A stretch of 20,897 nt of DNA, from assembly GCA_964429745.1 (NCBI GenBank), contig CAYSDI010000064.1, forward strand, positions 1 through 20,897. The letters are read 5' to 3'. Positions 7,447-16,373 of the stretch are shown one piece after another. Source of the stretch: WGOA01 sp964429745 (GTDB lineage: Bacteria; Bacteroidota; Bacteroidia; Chitinophagales; BACL12). Numbering within the stretch: the stretch's first letter is position 1; each line of letters begins with the position of its first letter. The notes under the pieces were generated by a model. The model made no database searches and was not told where the DNA came from. It saw only the letters and a program-made list of their open reading frames with translations. The translations under genes were made by a program, and so were the position numbers.

Positions 7447-8443
7447 GCGTCCGCCCAATGTGTCGATACGCCCGATCCGTGGCCTCCCGGCCCCTCGGCG
7501 TGCGCTTGAGGTAGCCCTCCTGGATCAGGTAAGGCTCATACACTTCTTCCAACGTGCCCGGCTCCTCGCCTACCGCGGTGGCAATGGTGCTGATGCCCAC
7601 CGGGCCGCCCTTGAACTTGTCGATGATGGCCTCCAAAATACGGTTGTCCATTTCGTCCAGGCCGTGCTCGTCCACGTTTAGGGCCGTCAAGGCATACCGT
7701 GCAATGTCTCCGTCAATGACCCCGCTGCCCTTGACTTGCGCAAAATCGCGAACCCGCCGCAGCAGGTTGTTGCAGATGCGTGGTGTTCCCCGGCTGCGCC
7801 GTGCAATTTCACTTGCCCCTTCCGCCGTGATAGACGCCTGCAGAATACCCGCTGAACGCTTGGCGATGCCTTCCAACACCTCGGCCGGGTAATAGGCAAT
7901 CCGCGAGGTAATGCCGAAGCGCGACCGAAGCGGCGACGACAGCATGCCCGACCGCGTGGTGGCTCCAACCAGGGTAAACGGATGCAATTTGAGCTGCACG
8001 GAGCGCGCGTTGGGTCCGCTTTCAATCATAATGTCGAGCTTGAAATCCTCCATGGCCTGGTAGAGGTATTCCTCCACGACGGTGCTCAGGCGGTGGATTT
8101 CATCAATAAACAGCACGTCGCGCGGCTCAAGACCTGTCAAAAGGCCGGCCAGGTCGCCCGGTTTCTCCAACACAGGCCCGGAAGTGACCCGAATGTTCAC
8201 CCCTAACTCGTTGGCCACGATGAAGGCCAGCGTGGTTTTGCCCAGCCCGGGTGGGCCGTGCAGCAGCAGGTGATCCAGCGCTTCCTCGCGCTGCCGGGCC
8301 GCCTGAATAAAGACCTGGAGGTTCTCCACCAAACCCGGCTGGCCGGCAAAATCGTCAAACATTCGCGGGCGCAAGGCGCGCTCCACCTCCTGCTCGGCGG
8401 GCGAGAAACGGTCGTCAGTGGGGTCCAGGTGTGGATTGGTCAT
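7415..8443 (-). CDS. ruvB: Holliday junction branch migration ATPase RuvB
   Basis: RuvB is the AAA+ motor that, with RuvA, drives branch migration of Holliday junctions for resolution by RuvC. Visible motifs: Walker A GPPGLGKT (63-70), Walker B region LFIDEIHRL (111-119), sensor 1 GATTR (160-164), arginine-finger segment SPLRSRFG (170-177), sensor 2 GTPRI (219-223) and the winged-helix domain (about 265-330, with GGPVGISTIATAVGEE). I start at ATG 8443 (342 residues, normal family length); the open frame extends 34 codons upstream, but the family N-terminus begins at MTNPHLDP and a promoter lies inside the extension. No ruvA or ruvC lies adjacent, as is common in this phylum. The C-terminal PPSAGGELFG tail lies in a tandem duplication. 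Confidence 0.97.
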   Translation of the reverse strand: MTNPHLDPTDDRFSPAEQEVERALRPRMFDDFAGQPGLVENLQVFIQAARQREEALDHLLLHGPPGLGKTTLAFIVANELGVNIRVTSGPVLEKPGDLAGLLTGLEPRDVLFIDEIHRLSTVVEEYLYQAMEDFKLDIMIESGPNARSVQLKLHPFTLVGATTRSGMLSSPLRSRFGITSRIAYYPAEVLEGIAKRSAGILQASITAEGASEIARRSRGTPRICNNLLRRVRDFAQVKGSGVIDGDIARYALTALNVDEHGLDEMDNRILEAIIDKFKGGPVGISTIATAVGEEPGTLEEVYEPYLIQEGYLKRTPRGREATDRAYRHIGRTPPSAGGELFG

Positions 8444-8455
8444 AAATCGGCTCGG

Positions 8456-8484
8456 CAAAGCTACGGCCGTCGGCGCACCCGAAA
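8456..8484 (-). promoter_or_regulatory. Promoter of ruvB
   Basis: On the minus strand TAGCTTTG (8463-8456) matches TAnnTTTG exactly, with TTTC (8484-8481), one mismatch from TTTG, 17 nt upstream. Predicted transcription start is near 8449, a few bases before ATG 8443. Its place inside the longer open frame supports the shorter RuvB start. Confidence 0.5.
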
Positions 8485-8923
8485 GCTCGGCTTTGCCCGT
8501 CATGAAAGCGTCAGGAAATGTTAAAAAACGCCCGAATGTGGACATTTTTTAGGGCCATTTTGCGCCTTTGAAACTAAAAACTGACTGCCCGCCTGGGGCT
8601 GATGCCACCAAAAACATCCCTAAAACGGAAAAATAAAGAGCCTTTACCCTCCTGACAAGCCCTGATTTGAATCCTAATAATCAGAATTATCGTCCAGAGC
8701 AAAGGGTTTGACTGCCGGATAAGTGCGGCTATCTTAGTCCTGTTGTTTTGGTTTAAGGTTAGTCTGTATCTGATCTCCACACGTTATATTTTGCCTCCAC
8801 CACATTAGATTGCCTGGACAGCGCGGAACCCTTATGGTTCCGCGCTGCCGTTTTAGGCAAACGCAGTTGTGAACCTCCACTAAAGACTGCGAGGAAAGCA
8901 GCGGCCATTCCCCCGGGAAATCG
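8485..8923. other. Intergenic region between ruvB and icd
   Basis: About 440 bp between the ruvB promoter and the icd -7 box. Six-frame reading gives only short, unconvincing frames (for example a GTG-started frame at 8780-8574 with no recognisable family). The part from 8546 to 8760 is relatively AT-rich. A possible weak -7-like box (TATATTTTG, 8785-8793, one base off in spacing) precedes the hairpin at 8810-8860. No tRNA or known riboswitch was recognised. Confidence 0.5.
8810..8860 (+). other. Perfect hairpin (terminator-like or small RNA) upstream of icd
   Basis: A perfect 12-bp inverted repeat (8819-8830 with 8836-8847, loop CTTAT) is flanked by a second 6-bp complementary pair TTGCCT (8810-8815) and AGGCAA (8855-8860). 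TTTT at 8851-8854 follows the inner stem after three bases, so on the plus strand it could act as an intrinsic terminator. No gene precedes it in that direction within 370 bp, so it either ends an unseen short transcript or is a structured element. On the minus strand there is no T tract after the stem. Confidence 0.55.
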
Positions 8924-8931
8924 TATTTTTG
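8924..8931 (+). promoter_or_regulatory. -7 promoter element of icd
   Basis: TATTTTTG fits TAnnTTTG exactly. No clear TTTG is seen at the -33 position (17-23 nt upstream). Transcription from about 8938 would give a 5' leader near 90 nt. This excludes the longer open frame that would begin at 8929 inside the box. Confidence 0.5.
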
Positions 8932-9027
8932 TACCTTGTTTCAGTCTGGCAAAAGCCTCCAAACAGGCCGACATTCTTACTTTTCAAGTTAACGCCAAAA
9001 CCGGGTTTCGCCCTTCAAATTTTTCCC

Positions 9028-10308
<1,281 letters not shown>

Positions 10309-10381
10309 AGGTGACTCCTCGATCACACAACATTCGGGTGCTTAAAGGCGTATTTACTGGCATAAGGACTATCTTTTTGCC

Positions 10382-11668
10382 ATGAACGTCTCTCCATTCC
10401 GGCTGCTGCCAAGCATCCGGCTGCCCTTTGCCGCGCTGCTGCTGCTGTTGGCACATGCCGCATCGGCTTCGTACATCATGCTGCCCATGGACAGCCGGCA
10501 GCCCAACCACCTTAAAGCCTACGGCATCACGTTCTGGGTTTTGCAAAACGGGGCAAAGGCCGATTGGCTGTTGAACTACCGCGGAGGCAGTTTTGCCTTT
10601 CCGTACGTGCGCGCGATTGAGACGGAGTGCGTCGTGCGTGGCGTTGGTTACGAAGTGCTGGCCGACGCTCAGTACGCCAAGATCCTGTCGGAAATTGGCG
10701 ATCCGGAGGCCAACATGGATGTGGTTAAGCTGGACAAGCCGCCCAAAGTAGCGGTCTATTCACCCAAAAATAAACTGCCTTGGGACGACGCCGTAACGCT
10801 CGTGCTCACCTACGCGGAGATTCCTTATGACGTAGTATACGACGATGAATTGCTGGACAACCGCCTGCCTGAATACGACTGGCTGCACTTGCACCACGAA
10901 GATTTTACCGGACAGTACGGCAAATTCTGGGCGTCGAGTAAAAACGCCGCCTGGTACCAGGAGAACCAGCTTGTGTTGGAACAACTGGCCGCATCGCGCG
11001 GCTATACCCGGGTAGCCGACTTGAAACTAGCCGTCGCGCATAAAATAAGGGACTACGTAACCGGGGGCGGTTTTCTGTTTGCCATGTGCTCTGCCGCCGA
11101 CACCTACGACATCGCGTTGGCTGCCGAAGGCATTGACATCTGCCCCGCGCCTTTTGACGGCACTCCCATGGATGCTGATGCCCAGGAGCGCCTCGACTTC
11201 AGCAAGACCTTTGCCTTTCAGGATTTTCGTCTAAGCACCAACCCTAACGAGTACGAACATTCCAACATTGACGTGAGCCTGGACCGCCAGGTATCCATGG
11301 AGGTGGACTATTTTACGCTCTTTGAATTCTCCGCCAAGTGGGACCCCATCCCTACCATGCTCACGCAGTGCCACACCCGCACCATCAAAGGCTTTTACGG
11401 CCAAAGCACCGCCTTTAGGCAGGATCTGGTTAAATCGCAGGTGTTGATTTTGGGCGAAAACAAAGCCGCCGGCGAAACCCGCTACCTGCACGGCGAGTAC
11501 GGCTACGGCACCTGGACCTTTTACGGTGGCCACGACCCGGAAGATTACAAACATTACGTTGGCGATCCACCGACGGATCTCAACCTGCACCCCAACAGCG
11601 CCGGTTACCGCCTGATCCTGAACAACATCTTATTCCCGGCGGCAAAGAAGAAGAACCAAAAAACCTAG
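10382..11668 (+). CDS. Secreted amidotransferase-fold-like protein, often mislabelled 'asparagine synthetase B'
   Basis: A 428-residue protein with a signal peptide (about 1-29, cleavage after A-S-A). I recognise it as the Bacteroidota family that databases tend to call 'asparagine synthetase B', with conserved blocks IMLPMDSRQPNHLKAYGI (32-49), LNYRGGSFAFP (64-74), VLTYAEIPYDVVYDDELL (141-158), WLHLHHEDFTGQYGKF (167-182), GGGFLFAMCSA (228-238), FSAKWDPIPTML and YGGHDPEDYKHYVGDPP near the C-terminus. It has neither an N-terminal catalytic Cys2 (Ntn hydrolase) nor an AsnB synthetase domain, so that name does not fit. The GGGFLFAMCSA block with C236, and the beta/alpha order, resemble a class I glutamine-amidotransferase-like (ThuA/DUF4159-like) fold; whether it is catalytic is unknown. 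The tail is lysine-rich (PAAKKKNQKT). It lies 73 bp after icd and ends at the terminator that overlaps its stop. Confidence 0.82.
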   Translation: MNVSPFRLLPSIRLPFAALLLLLAHAASASYIMLPMDSRQPNHLKAYGITFWVLQNGAKADWLLNYRGGSFAFPYVRAIETECVVRGVGYEVLADAQYAKILSEIGDPEANMDVVKLDKPPKVAVYSPKNKLPWDDAVTLVLTYAEIPYDVVYDDELLDNRLPEYDWLHLHHEDFTGQYGKFWASSKNAAWYQENQLVLEQLAASRGYTRVADLKLAVAHKIRDYVTGGGFLFAMCSAADTYDIALAAEGIDICPAPFDGTPMDADAQERLDFSKTFAFQDFRLSTNPNEYEHSNIDVSLDRQVSMEVDYFTLFEFSAKWDPIPTMLTQCHTRTIKGFYGQSTAFRQDLVKSQVLILGENKAAGETRYLHGEYGYGTWTFYGGHDPEDYKHYVGDPPTDLNLHPNSAGYRLILNNILFPAAKKKNQKT

Positions 11669-11682
11669 TTAGGTGTTTTTTT
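11658..11682. terminator. Convergent (bidirectional) intrinsic terminator
   Basis: The stop codon TAG (11666-11668) of the upstream plus-strand gene sits in a hairpin: ACCT (11663-11666) pairs with AGGT (11671-11674), loop AGTT, extended by A-T pairs across one mismatch. Seven T follow (11676-11682) on the plus strand, and A-rich bases (11658-11663) give a T tract on the minus strand. It lies between convergent genes, 50 bp before the minus-strand gene's stop. Confidence 0.65.
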
Positions 11683-11731
11683 AGGCTCCCCTTTGTAAGC
11701 GGATGCGGGCCTTGCCTTCAAGTAACATTTT

Positions 11732-14700
11732 CTATGGTATGCTCAGTTTCTTGGTATTATCATCCGGAACGCGATCCACCAGGTAATGGTAAGGATCAAT
11801 GCCTACCAGTTCCGGCTTTTCGGCAACCCTGAAAGTGAATGCATTCTCCGCCTTGCTCAGCTTGACGCGTTTCAAAACCAGCGGCTTACCGAGTTCTTCG
11901 TTCTTTTCGGCTTTGGCAAACACCCCGATGTCCAGGTAATCGTTCATGGTCAAGTCGGTGGTTTTACCCAGCGAATCACTGCGGAACTTTTCAGACAAGG
12001 TGGAGAACGAAACCTCGTAACCCCCTTCTACCGTTTTCACGTCTGCATCCACCACCCGGTTTGAAAACAAGGTGATGTTCAGAAACAAATCGTCTACCAG
12101 GTATTGCAGCGAATCAGGGGTCACTGAACGAAAGACCTCCAGCGCATCCATCGAGGTCGGGTATGGCGGGTCCTGGTATGCGAAGCGATCCACCAATTGC
12201 CGCAGCGCTTTATTGACTTGCGCTTCGCCGATCATCTCTTTGAAATAATACAGCACAACAGACGCCTTGTTGTAGTGTATGTACCCCTGTGCTTCAGTCA
12301 GCGCCAATGGGCGCTCGGCTTCAAATTCTCCTCCTCTGCCCTCCAGATAGCTGTTCATTTCATACGTTAAAAATCGGCCCATCCGATCTTTTCCGTATTC
12401 GCTTTCCATGACCATCAGCGCGGCATACTGGGCGAAACTTTCGCTAAGCATTTCGCTGCCTTGCATGTTAGCGCCAACCACCTGGTGGGCCCAATACTGG
12501 TGTGCCATCTCGTGCGCCACCACGTAAAAAACCATGTCAATTTCGCCCTCGTTGACTTTGCGCAAATCAGCGATGAACCCAATGCCTTCGCTGTAGGGCA
12601 TGGTGCCCGGAAAAGCCTGCGCAAAGCTGGCATAGCGCGGAAACTCAATGATGCGGCACTGCTTGTGGTAGTACGGGCCAAAATTGGCCGTGTAGTACTC
12701 CAGCGATTTGCGCATGCTCTTGAGCATGTTAGGCACGTTGTAGGCGTGCTCGGCAATGTAGTACACTTCCAAATCCACGCCGTTCCAGGTCTCGCGGGCA
12801 ACTTCGTAACGCGCGGAGATAAACGAGTAAAAATTCATTGAGGCCTTGTCCAACTCGTACTCAAAGTAGCGGCGTCCGTCTTTCTCCCATTCGCGCAGGA
12901 GGCTTCCCGGCGCGATAGCAATTTGATCTGGCGCGGTACTCATGATGGTATGCACCTGCACCCAGTCTGCGTCTTGCGAGAGATAAGTGTTGCCGCGGGC
13001 CAAGCTATCGGTCGGGGCCAGTTTGGGCATGCGCAATTTGCGCGGGAGCCCGAGTTTGCTGCGTCGGTTCTTATCGCCTATTTCGTAGCCGCTGTTGTAG
13101 CCCAAGCCTGGCATGATGTCGAAATTGTTGAAGAAGGTTCCATTCTGCGTGAGCTGTGTAAACGACACCTCGTTCTCAAAACCGCGGGTCTTCGCGGACG
13201 CGCTTAAATTAATGGTCAGTGAATCCCCGGGTTGCATCGGCTGGGCCAGCGTGTAGATCCGGTACGAAAGCCGCTCGTCGTCCAACGTCAATTCACTGCC
13301 TGGAATGTCGATGCGCATCGAGTCGCCCAGCGACGGGAGGGTGAAGTGCAGCGCTTCAATAGCCTCCCCGCTTTTGTTCACCAGCACCGCTTGCGTCCGT
13401 ATGGTCATGTCCCGGCTGTAGGGGTCCAACGCAATGTTGTAATCCAGCGCTACCCAGCGCGGCTGCGCCAGGCCTTCGTACTTTTTATACGTGAGCTCAT
13501 AGTCTTTCTGGCGCCGCTGATCTTCTTTGGAAGAGGTGTATTCGTTGAGCACCTCCGTGTTGTAAAACACAAAGCCCGCGCATCCCAAAAAGAGCAGCAC
13601 CAGCACACCAATCACTCCTGCCCGGGAGCGCAACCGGACGGATGCGGTGCGGATGCGGTGCTTCAAACCGGTCTCCCTTCCCCGGACATAAAAACTGTAG
13701 ATGACCAGGCAAAGCAGCAGGCTAAACAGGAGCCAATAGCTGTGAAAACCCAGCAATCCAGGCACAAATGGGCCCAACCCGTTCATGTCCGAGTAGGTCG
13801 AAGAGGGCACCGCACCAAAGGGCAACATATTGGTGTTAATCTCCAGCGCGGACCAGATTAAACTGTTGAGCACAACAAATACTACGAAAGCGAAATAAGC
13901 GATGTAGCGGTTGTTGATCAGGTAGTGCATCAGCAGGGCGATGACCACCAGGTAACTGAATTCCAGCATGTCCAGCACCAACAGCGATTGCACGTAAACC
14001 CCTATTTTGAAGGTGGTGTAGCCAAAAGCGAGCTGCGCCACCAGCCCGACCAGCATGGCCGTTGCCAACACCAGGAACACCGCAAACAACATGGCCAATA
14101 ACTTGGCGCTGAAATACACGCCGGTGTTGACCGGAGTGGCGTCCTGAATATCGTGGATGCTGACGTCGCGCTCTTTCCAAACCAATACGCCGGAGTAAAA
14201 CGTGATGATGCCAATCAGGAACAGGTAAAATGCTCCACGAATGGTGTCCACCACGTCGTAGGTAACCGGAAATTTGGCCAACCCGTACTGGCCCGTGAAA
14301 CTGGTCAGGCTGGCCACCAAATTGATGATGCCGATGAGCAGAATGACCACAAAGGTTTGGTTGCGGACAATAGCCTTGCATTCAAAGACAATCAGGTGCC
14401 AAAGTGTGGCCCAGGAAAATCCACGCTGCAAGGGTGCGGTAAACGTGCGGGGTACTTGTGGGCCGTGTGTGGCTTGTGGATTTGTGGAGTTCTGATCCTG
14501 GGCCTCGATTTCAGTCTTTTTGCTGGCTTTCTTGCTGGCTTTTTCGTTGCGGGCATTGAACGAAAACCGGGTGTACACCCCCAACAAAACCAACAGGCTA
14601 ATGCCCAGCCAATACAACCTGTTCAGGAGGAAGGGGCCAGAAAGGGGTGTTGCGGCCGAATTCAGTTCGTCAATGGTTTTGTACTTGGTCAGGATACCGC

Positions 14701-15343
14701 GTGCGTAAAAACCAAAGGGATCAAGAATATTGGCCAACCACTCTTTTTCCAGATCTTCCGTAAAGCCCTGGCTAACGGCGTACAACACCAGAATGAGCAT
14801 AGCCCCGACAAACGACACAATGTTGTTGCGAAACAACATAGCCAACGCATAGAGAAAGACCCCGGTGATGAGCGTATTGGGAATGCCAAAACTCACCAGA
14901 CCCTGCCAATGGCCTTGCCAGATGATCGGGCCGTAGCGTTCGGGTTGGGCCCAGGGCATCAGCGGACCAATCAGCGCCCCCAGCGTAACGCCTAAAAGCG
15001 GGAGCATGGCCACTAAAGCGGCTCCGAAAAACTTACCAAAATAGTAGTCGCGCTTTTTGATGGGCGAAGTAAAAACGAACTGGTACATGCCCGTTGAAAA
15101 GTCGCGGTTGGCCGATGCGTTCATGAACGCCGTGGTCATCAGCAGACACAGCAGCGACATGACACCGTAGTAATTCTGAATGACGGAAGGAGCGTTTTTG
15201 TAGACGCTCCCCACCCCCCCGCCAATCTGGATCTGGTCAGACGAAACGGCCCCCATCACCAACAAGGTGATGATGCCCAAAAAAATCCACACCATCGGGC
15301 GGCTCAGCCAGTACTGAACTTCGTGCCTAAAAAATATCCACAT
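11732..15343 (-). CDS. ABC-2 permease fused to a periplasmic M1-family peptidase
   Basis: A 1203-residue inner-membrane fusion. I count six hydrophobic segments in the first half (about 19-33, 59-75, 104-128, 152-172, 175-192, 243-258), a charged Lys-rich linker (265-300), and six more in the second (330-349, 371-390, 412-440, 450-474, 480-500, 532-552). An Arg-rich loop (553-575) and a 13th segment (575-594) follow. By the positive-inside rule this puts the C-terminal region (about 600-1203) in the periplasm. That part is an M1 gluzincin: HEMAH at 944-948 (ligands H944 and H948, base E945), third ligand probably E968 in MLSESFAQY, Y1024 in YNKAS as likely catalytic tyrosine, and TMPYSE (914-919) where classical M1 enzymes have GxMEN. 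Such ABC permease/M1 fusions are known in Bacteroidota; substrate is unknown. The ATPase partner ends 4 bp upstream, so the pair is one operon and probably one complex. Confidence 0.93.
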   Translation of the reverse strand: MWIFFRHEVQYWLSRPMVWIFLGIITLLVMGAVSSDQIQIGGGVGSVYKNAPSVIQNYYGVMSLLCLLMTTAFMNASANRDFSTGMYQFVFTSPIKKRDYYFGKFFGAALVAMLPLLGVTLGALIGPLMPWAQPERYGPIIWQGHWQGLVSFGIPNTLITGVFLYALAMLFRNNIVSFVGAMLILVLYAVSQGFTEDLEKEWLANILDPFGFYARGILTKYKTIDELNSAATPLSGPFLLNRLYWLGISLLVLLGVYTRFSFNARNEKASKKASKKTEIEAQDQNSTNPQATHGPQVPRTFTAPLQRGFSWATLWHLIVFECKAIVRNQTFVVILLIGIINLVASLTSFTGQYGLAKFPVTYDVVDTIRGAFYLFLIGIITFYSGVLVWKERDVSIHDIQDATPVNTGVYFSAKLLAMLFAVFLVLATAMLVGLVAQLAFGYTTFKIGVYVQSLLVLDMLEFSYLVVIALLMHYLINNRYIAYFAFVVFVVLNSLIWSALEINTNMLPFGAVPSSTYSDMNGLGPFVPGLLGFHSYWLLFSLLLCLVIYSFYVRGRETGLKHRIRTASVRLRSRAGVIGVLVLLFLGCAGFVFYNTEVLNEYTSSKEDQRRQKDYELTYKKYEGLAQPRWVALDYNIALDPYSRDMTIRTQAVLVNKSGEAIEALHFTLPSLGDSMRIDIPGSELTLDDERLSYRIYTLAQPMQPGDSLTINLSASAKTRGFENEVSFTQLTQNGTFFNNFDIMPGLGYNSGYEIGDKNRRSKLGLPRKLRMPKLAPTDSLARGNTYLSQDADWVQVHTIMSTAPDQIAIAPGSLLREWEKDGRRYFEYELDKASMNFYSFISARYEVARETWNGVDLEVYYIAEHAYNVPNMLKSMRKSLEYYTANFGPYYHKQCRIIEFPRYASFAQAFPGTMPYSEGIGFIADLRKVNEGEIDMVFYVVAHEMAHQYWAHQVVGANMQGSEMLSESFAQYAALMVMESEYGKDRMGRFLTYEMNSYLEGRGGEFEAERPLALTEAQGYIHYNKASVVLYYFKEMIGEAQVNKALRQLVDRFAYQDPPYPTSMDALEVFRSVTPDSLQYLVDDLFLNITLFSNRVVDADVKTVEGGYEVSFSTLSEKFRSDSLGKTTDLTMNDYLDIGVFAKAEKNEELGKPLVLKRVKLSKAENAFTFRVAEKPELVGIDPYHYLVDRVPDDNTKKLSIP

Positions 15344-15347
15344 GGCC

Positions 15348-16220
15348 TTAGATTAATTCGTGCAGTTTGGCAAAAAACACATCCTCCAGTGTTTCTTCGG
15401 CTGGGGTAAAACCATCAGCAGGCATCGCATCAGCGTAAACGTGAATTTGGGGCTTGCCACCCACCAGTTTGTTGCTGATGACCGGGTAGTTGCGTTGGTA
15501 ATGCTCCAGGCTGTCTTTCTCCACCCGCTTCTCAAACACTTTGTTGCGAATGAGTTGAAGCGCATCATCCGTGGTTCCGGCATACAACACCTTTCCCTTG
15601 TCCATGATGGCCATGTTCACACACAATTCGCGCACATCCTGCACAATGTGCGTAGAAAGAATGACGATAACCTGCTCCCCGATCTCGCTCAGAATATTGT
15701 AGAAACGGTTGCGCTCGCCGGGGTCAAGGCCCGCCGTGGGCTCATCCACAATAACCAGCTTTGGTGTTCCAATCAGGCTTTGCGCAATGCCGAATCGCTG
15801 GCGCATGCCCCCCGAATAACTGCTCACCGCCTTTTTGCGGTGCTCGTACAGGTTGACTTTCTGAAGAAGGTAATCTACCATGGCTGAGCGCTCCTTGGCG
15901 GCGGTAAAGCCCTTGAGCACGGCCAGGTGATGCAGCAGATCGGTGGCTGACGTTCTTGGATACACCCCGAACTCCTGCGGCAGGTAACCGAGAATCTTTC
16001 GCACGGCATCCTTGTCTTTAAGAACATCCAGGTCGTCAAGCATGACCCGGCCGCTGTCCGCGTCCTGCAGGGTGGCCAGCGTGCGCATCAGCGATGATTT
16101 TCCTGCCCCATTCGGACCGAGCAATCCGAACATGCCAGTACCAATTTCCAGGTGAACATCGAGAAGCGCGTGCACGCCATTGGCGTATTGTTTATTCAGG
16201 CCTTGAATGGTCAGTTTCAT
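15348..16220 (-). CDS. ABC transporter ATP-binding protein, partner of the permease/peptidase fusion
   Basis: A 290-residue cytoplasmic ATPase. Motifs: Walker A GPNGAGKS (35-42), Q-loop Q82, signature YSGGMRQRFG (135-144), Walker B LVIVDEPTAGLD (155-166) and switch H191 in LSTHIVQD. The C-terminal 70 residues resemble the extra domain of ABC-2 (gliding/antibiotic-export type) ATPases. I start at ATG 16220 since MKLTIQGLNKQY is the usual beginning; the frame runs upstream to 16307 without family support. It stops (TAA) 4 bp before the fusion gene. It probably powers the downstream permease, with the ATPase dimerising on one two-half permease. Substrate is not determinable; an exported lipid, peptide or antibiotic are all possible. 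Confidence 0.95.
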   Translation of the reverse strand: MKLTIQGLNKQYANGVHALLDVHLEIGTGMFGLLGPNGAGKSSLMRTLATLQDADSGRVMLDDLDVLKDKDAVRKILGYLPQEFGVYPRTSATDLLHHLAVLKGFTAAKERSAMVDYLLQKVNLYEHRKKAVSSYSGGMRQRFGIAQSLIGTPKLVIVDEPTAGLDPGERNRFYNILSEIGEQVIVILSTHIVQDVRELCVNMAIMDKGKVLYAGTTDDALQLIRNKVFEKRVEKDSLEHYQRNYPVISNKLVGGKPQIHVYADAMPADGFTPAEETLEDVFFAKLHELI

Positions 16221-16260
16221 TGAAACTAGATGAATATTTTTAAAATTAAGCCGTAAGGCG
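16221..16260 (-). promoter_or_regulatory. Possible promoter region of the ABC operon
   Basis: On the minus strand the bases just upstream of the ATPase ATG include TAATTTTA and TAGTTTCA, each one base from TAnnTTTG. A TTTC lies about 19 nt upstream of the first. Weak evidence, given because the gene is preceded by a 150-bp gap and the porin gene upstream ends without a T-tract terminator. Confidence 0.25.
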
Positions 16261-16335
16261 AGGGATCGAAACCCGGACTCGAAGCTAAGAAACTGCCACG
16301 AAAGCACTTGTTAAGGTTTGTTAGCGCGGGTTTCC

Positions 16336-16373
16336 GGGAGCCGGTAATCTTTGCAACCGGCAAGGGGGCTCCC
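16336..16373 (-). other. Hairpin directly after the porin stop codon
   Basis: GGGAGCC (16336-16342 on the plus strand: GGGAGCC) pairs perfectly with GGCTCCC (16367-16373), starting at the base next to the stop codon (16376-16374). No T tract follows on the minus strand, so it is not a classical intrinsic terminator; it may protect the 3' end of the mRNA or act with a factor. Confidence 0.35.

Noticed and set aside
8444..8545. 34-codon N-terminal extension of RuvB
   Set aside because: Contains a promoter match and makes the protein longer than the family; MTNPHLDP is the usual N-terminus.
8574..8780. 68-codon GTG-started minus-strand frame in the ruvB-icd gap
   Set aside because: Non-ATG start, no recognisable pattern, no promoter match; left as non-coding.
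10309..10381. TATCTTTTTG just before the ATG of the secreted amidotransferase-like gene as a promoter
   Set aside because: It is two bases too long for TAnnTTTG and would start transcription inside the signal-peptide codons.
14153..14995. 280-codon plus-strand open frame opposite the permease part of the ABC/M1 fusion
   Set aside because: Shadow frame; the minus strand encodes clear membrane helices here.
16250..16300. TTCGA-containing stretch resembling a tRNA T-arm
   Set aside because: No G before TTC, no matching acceptor, D or anticodon arms nearby.
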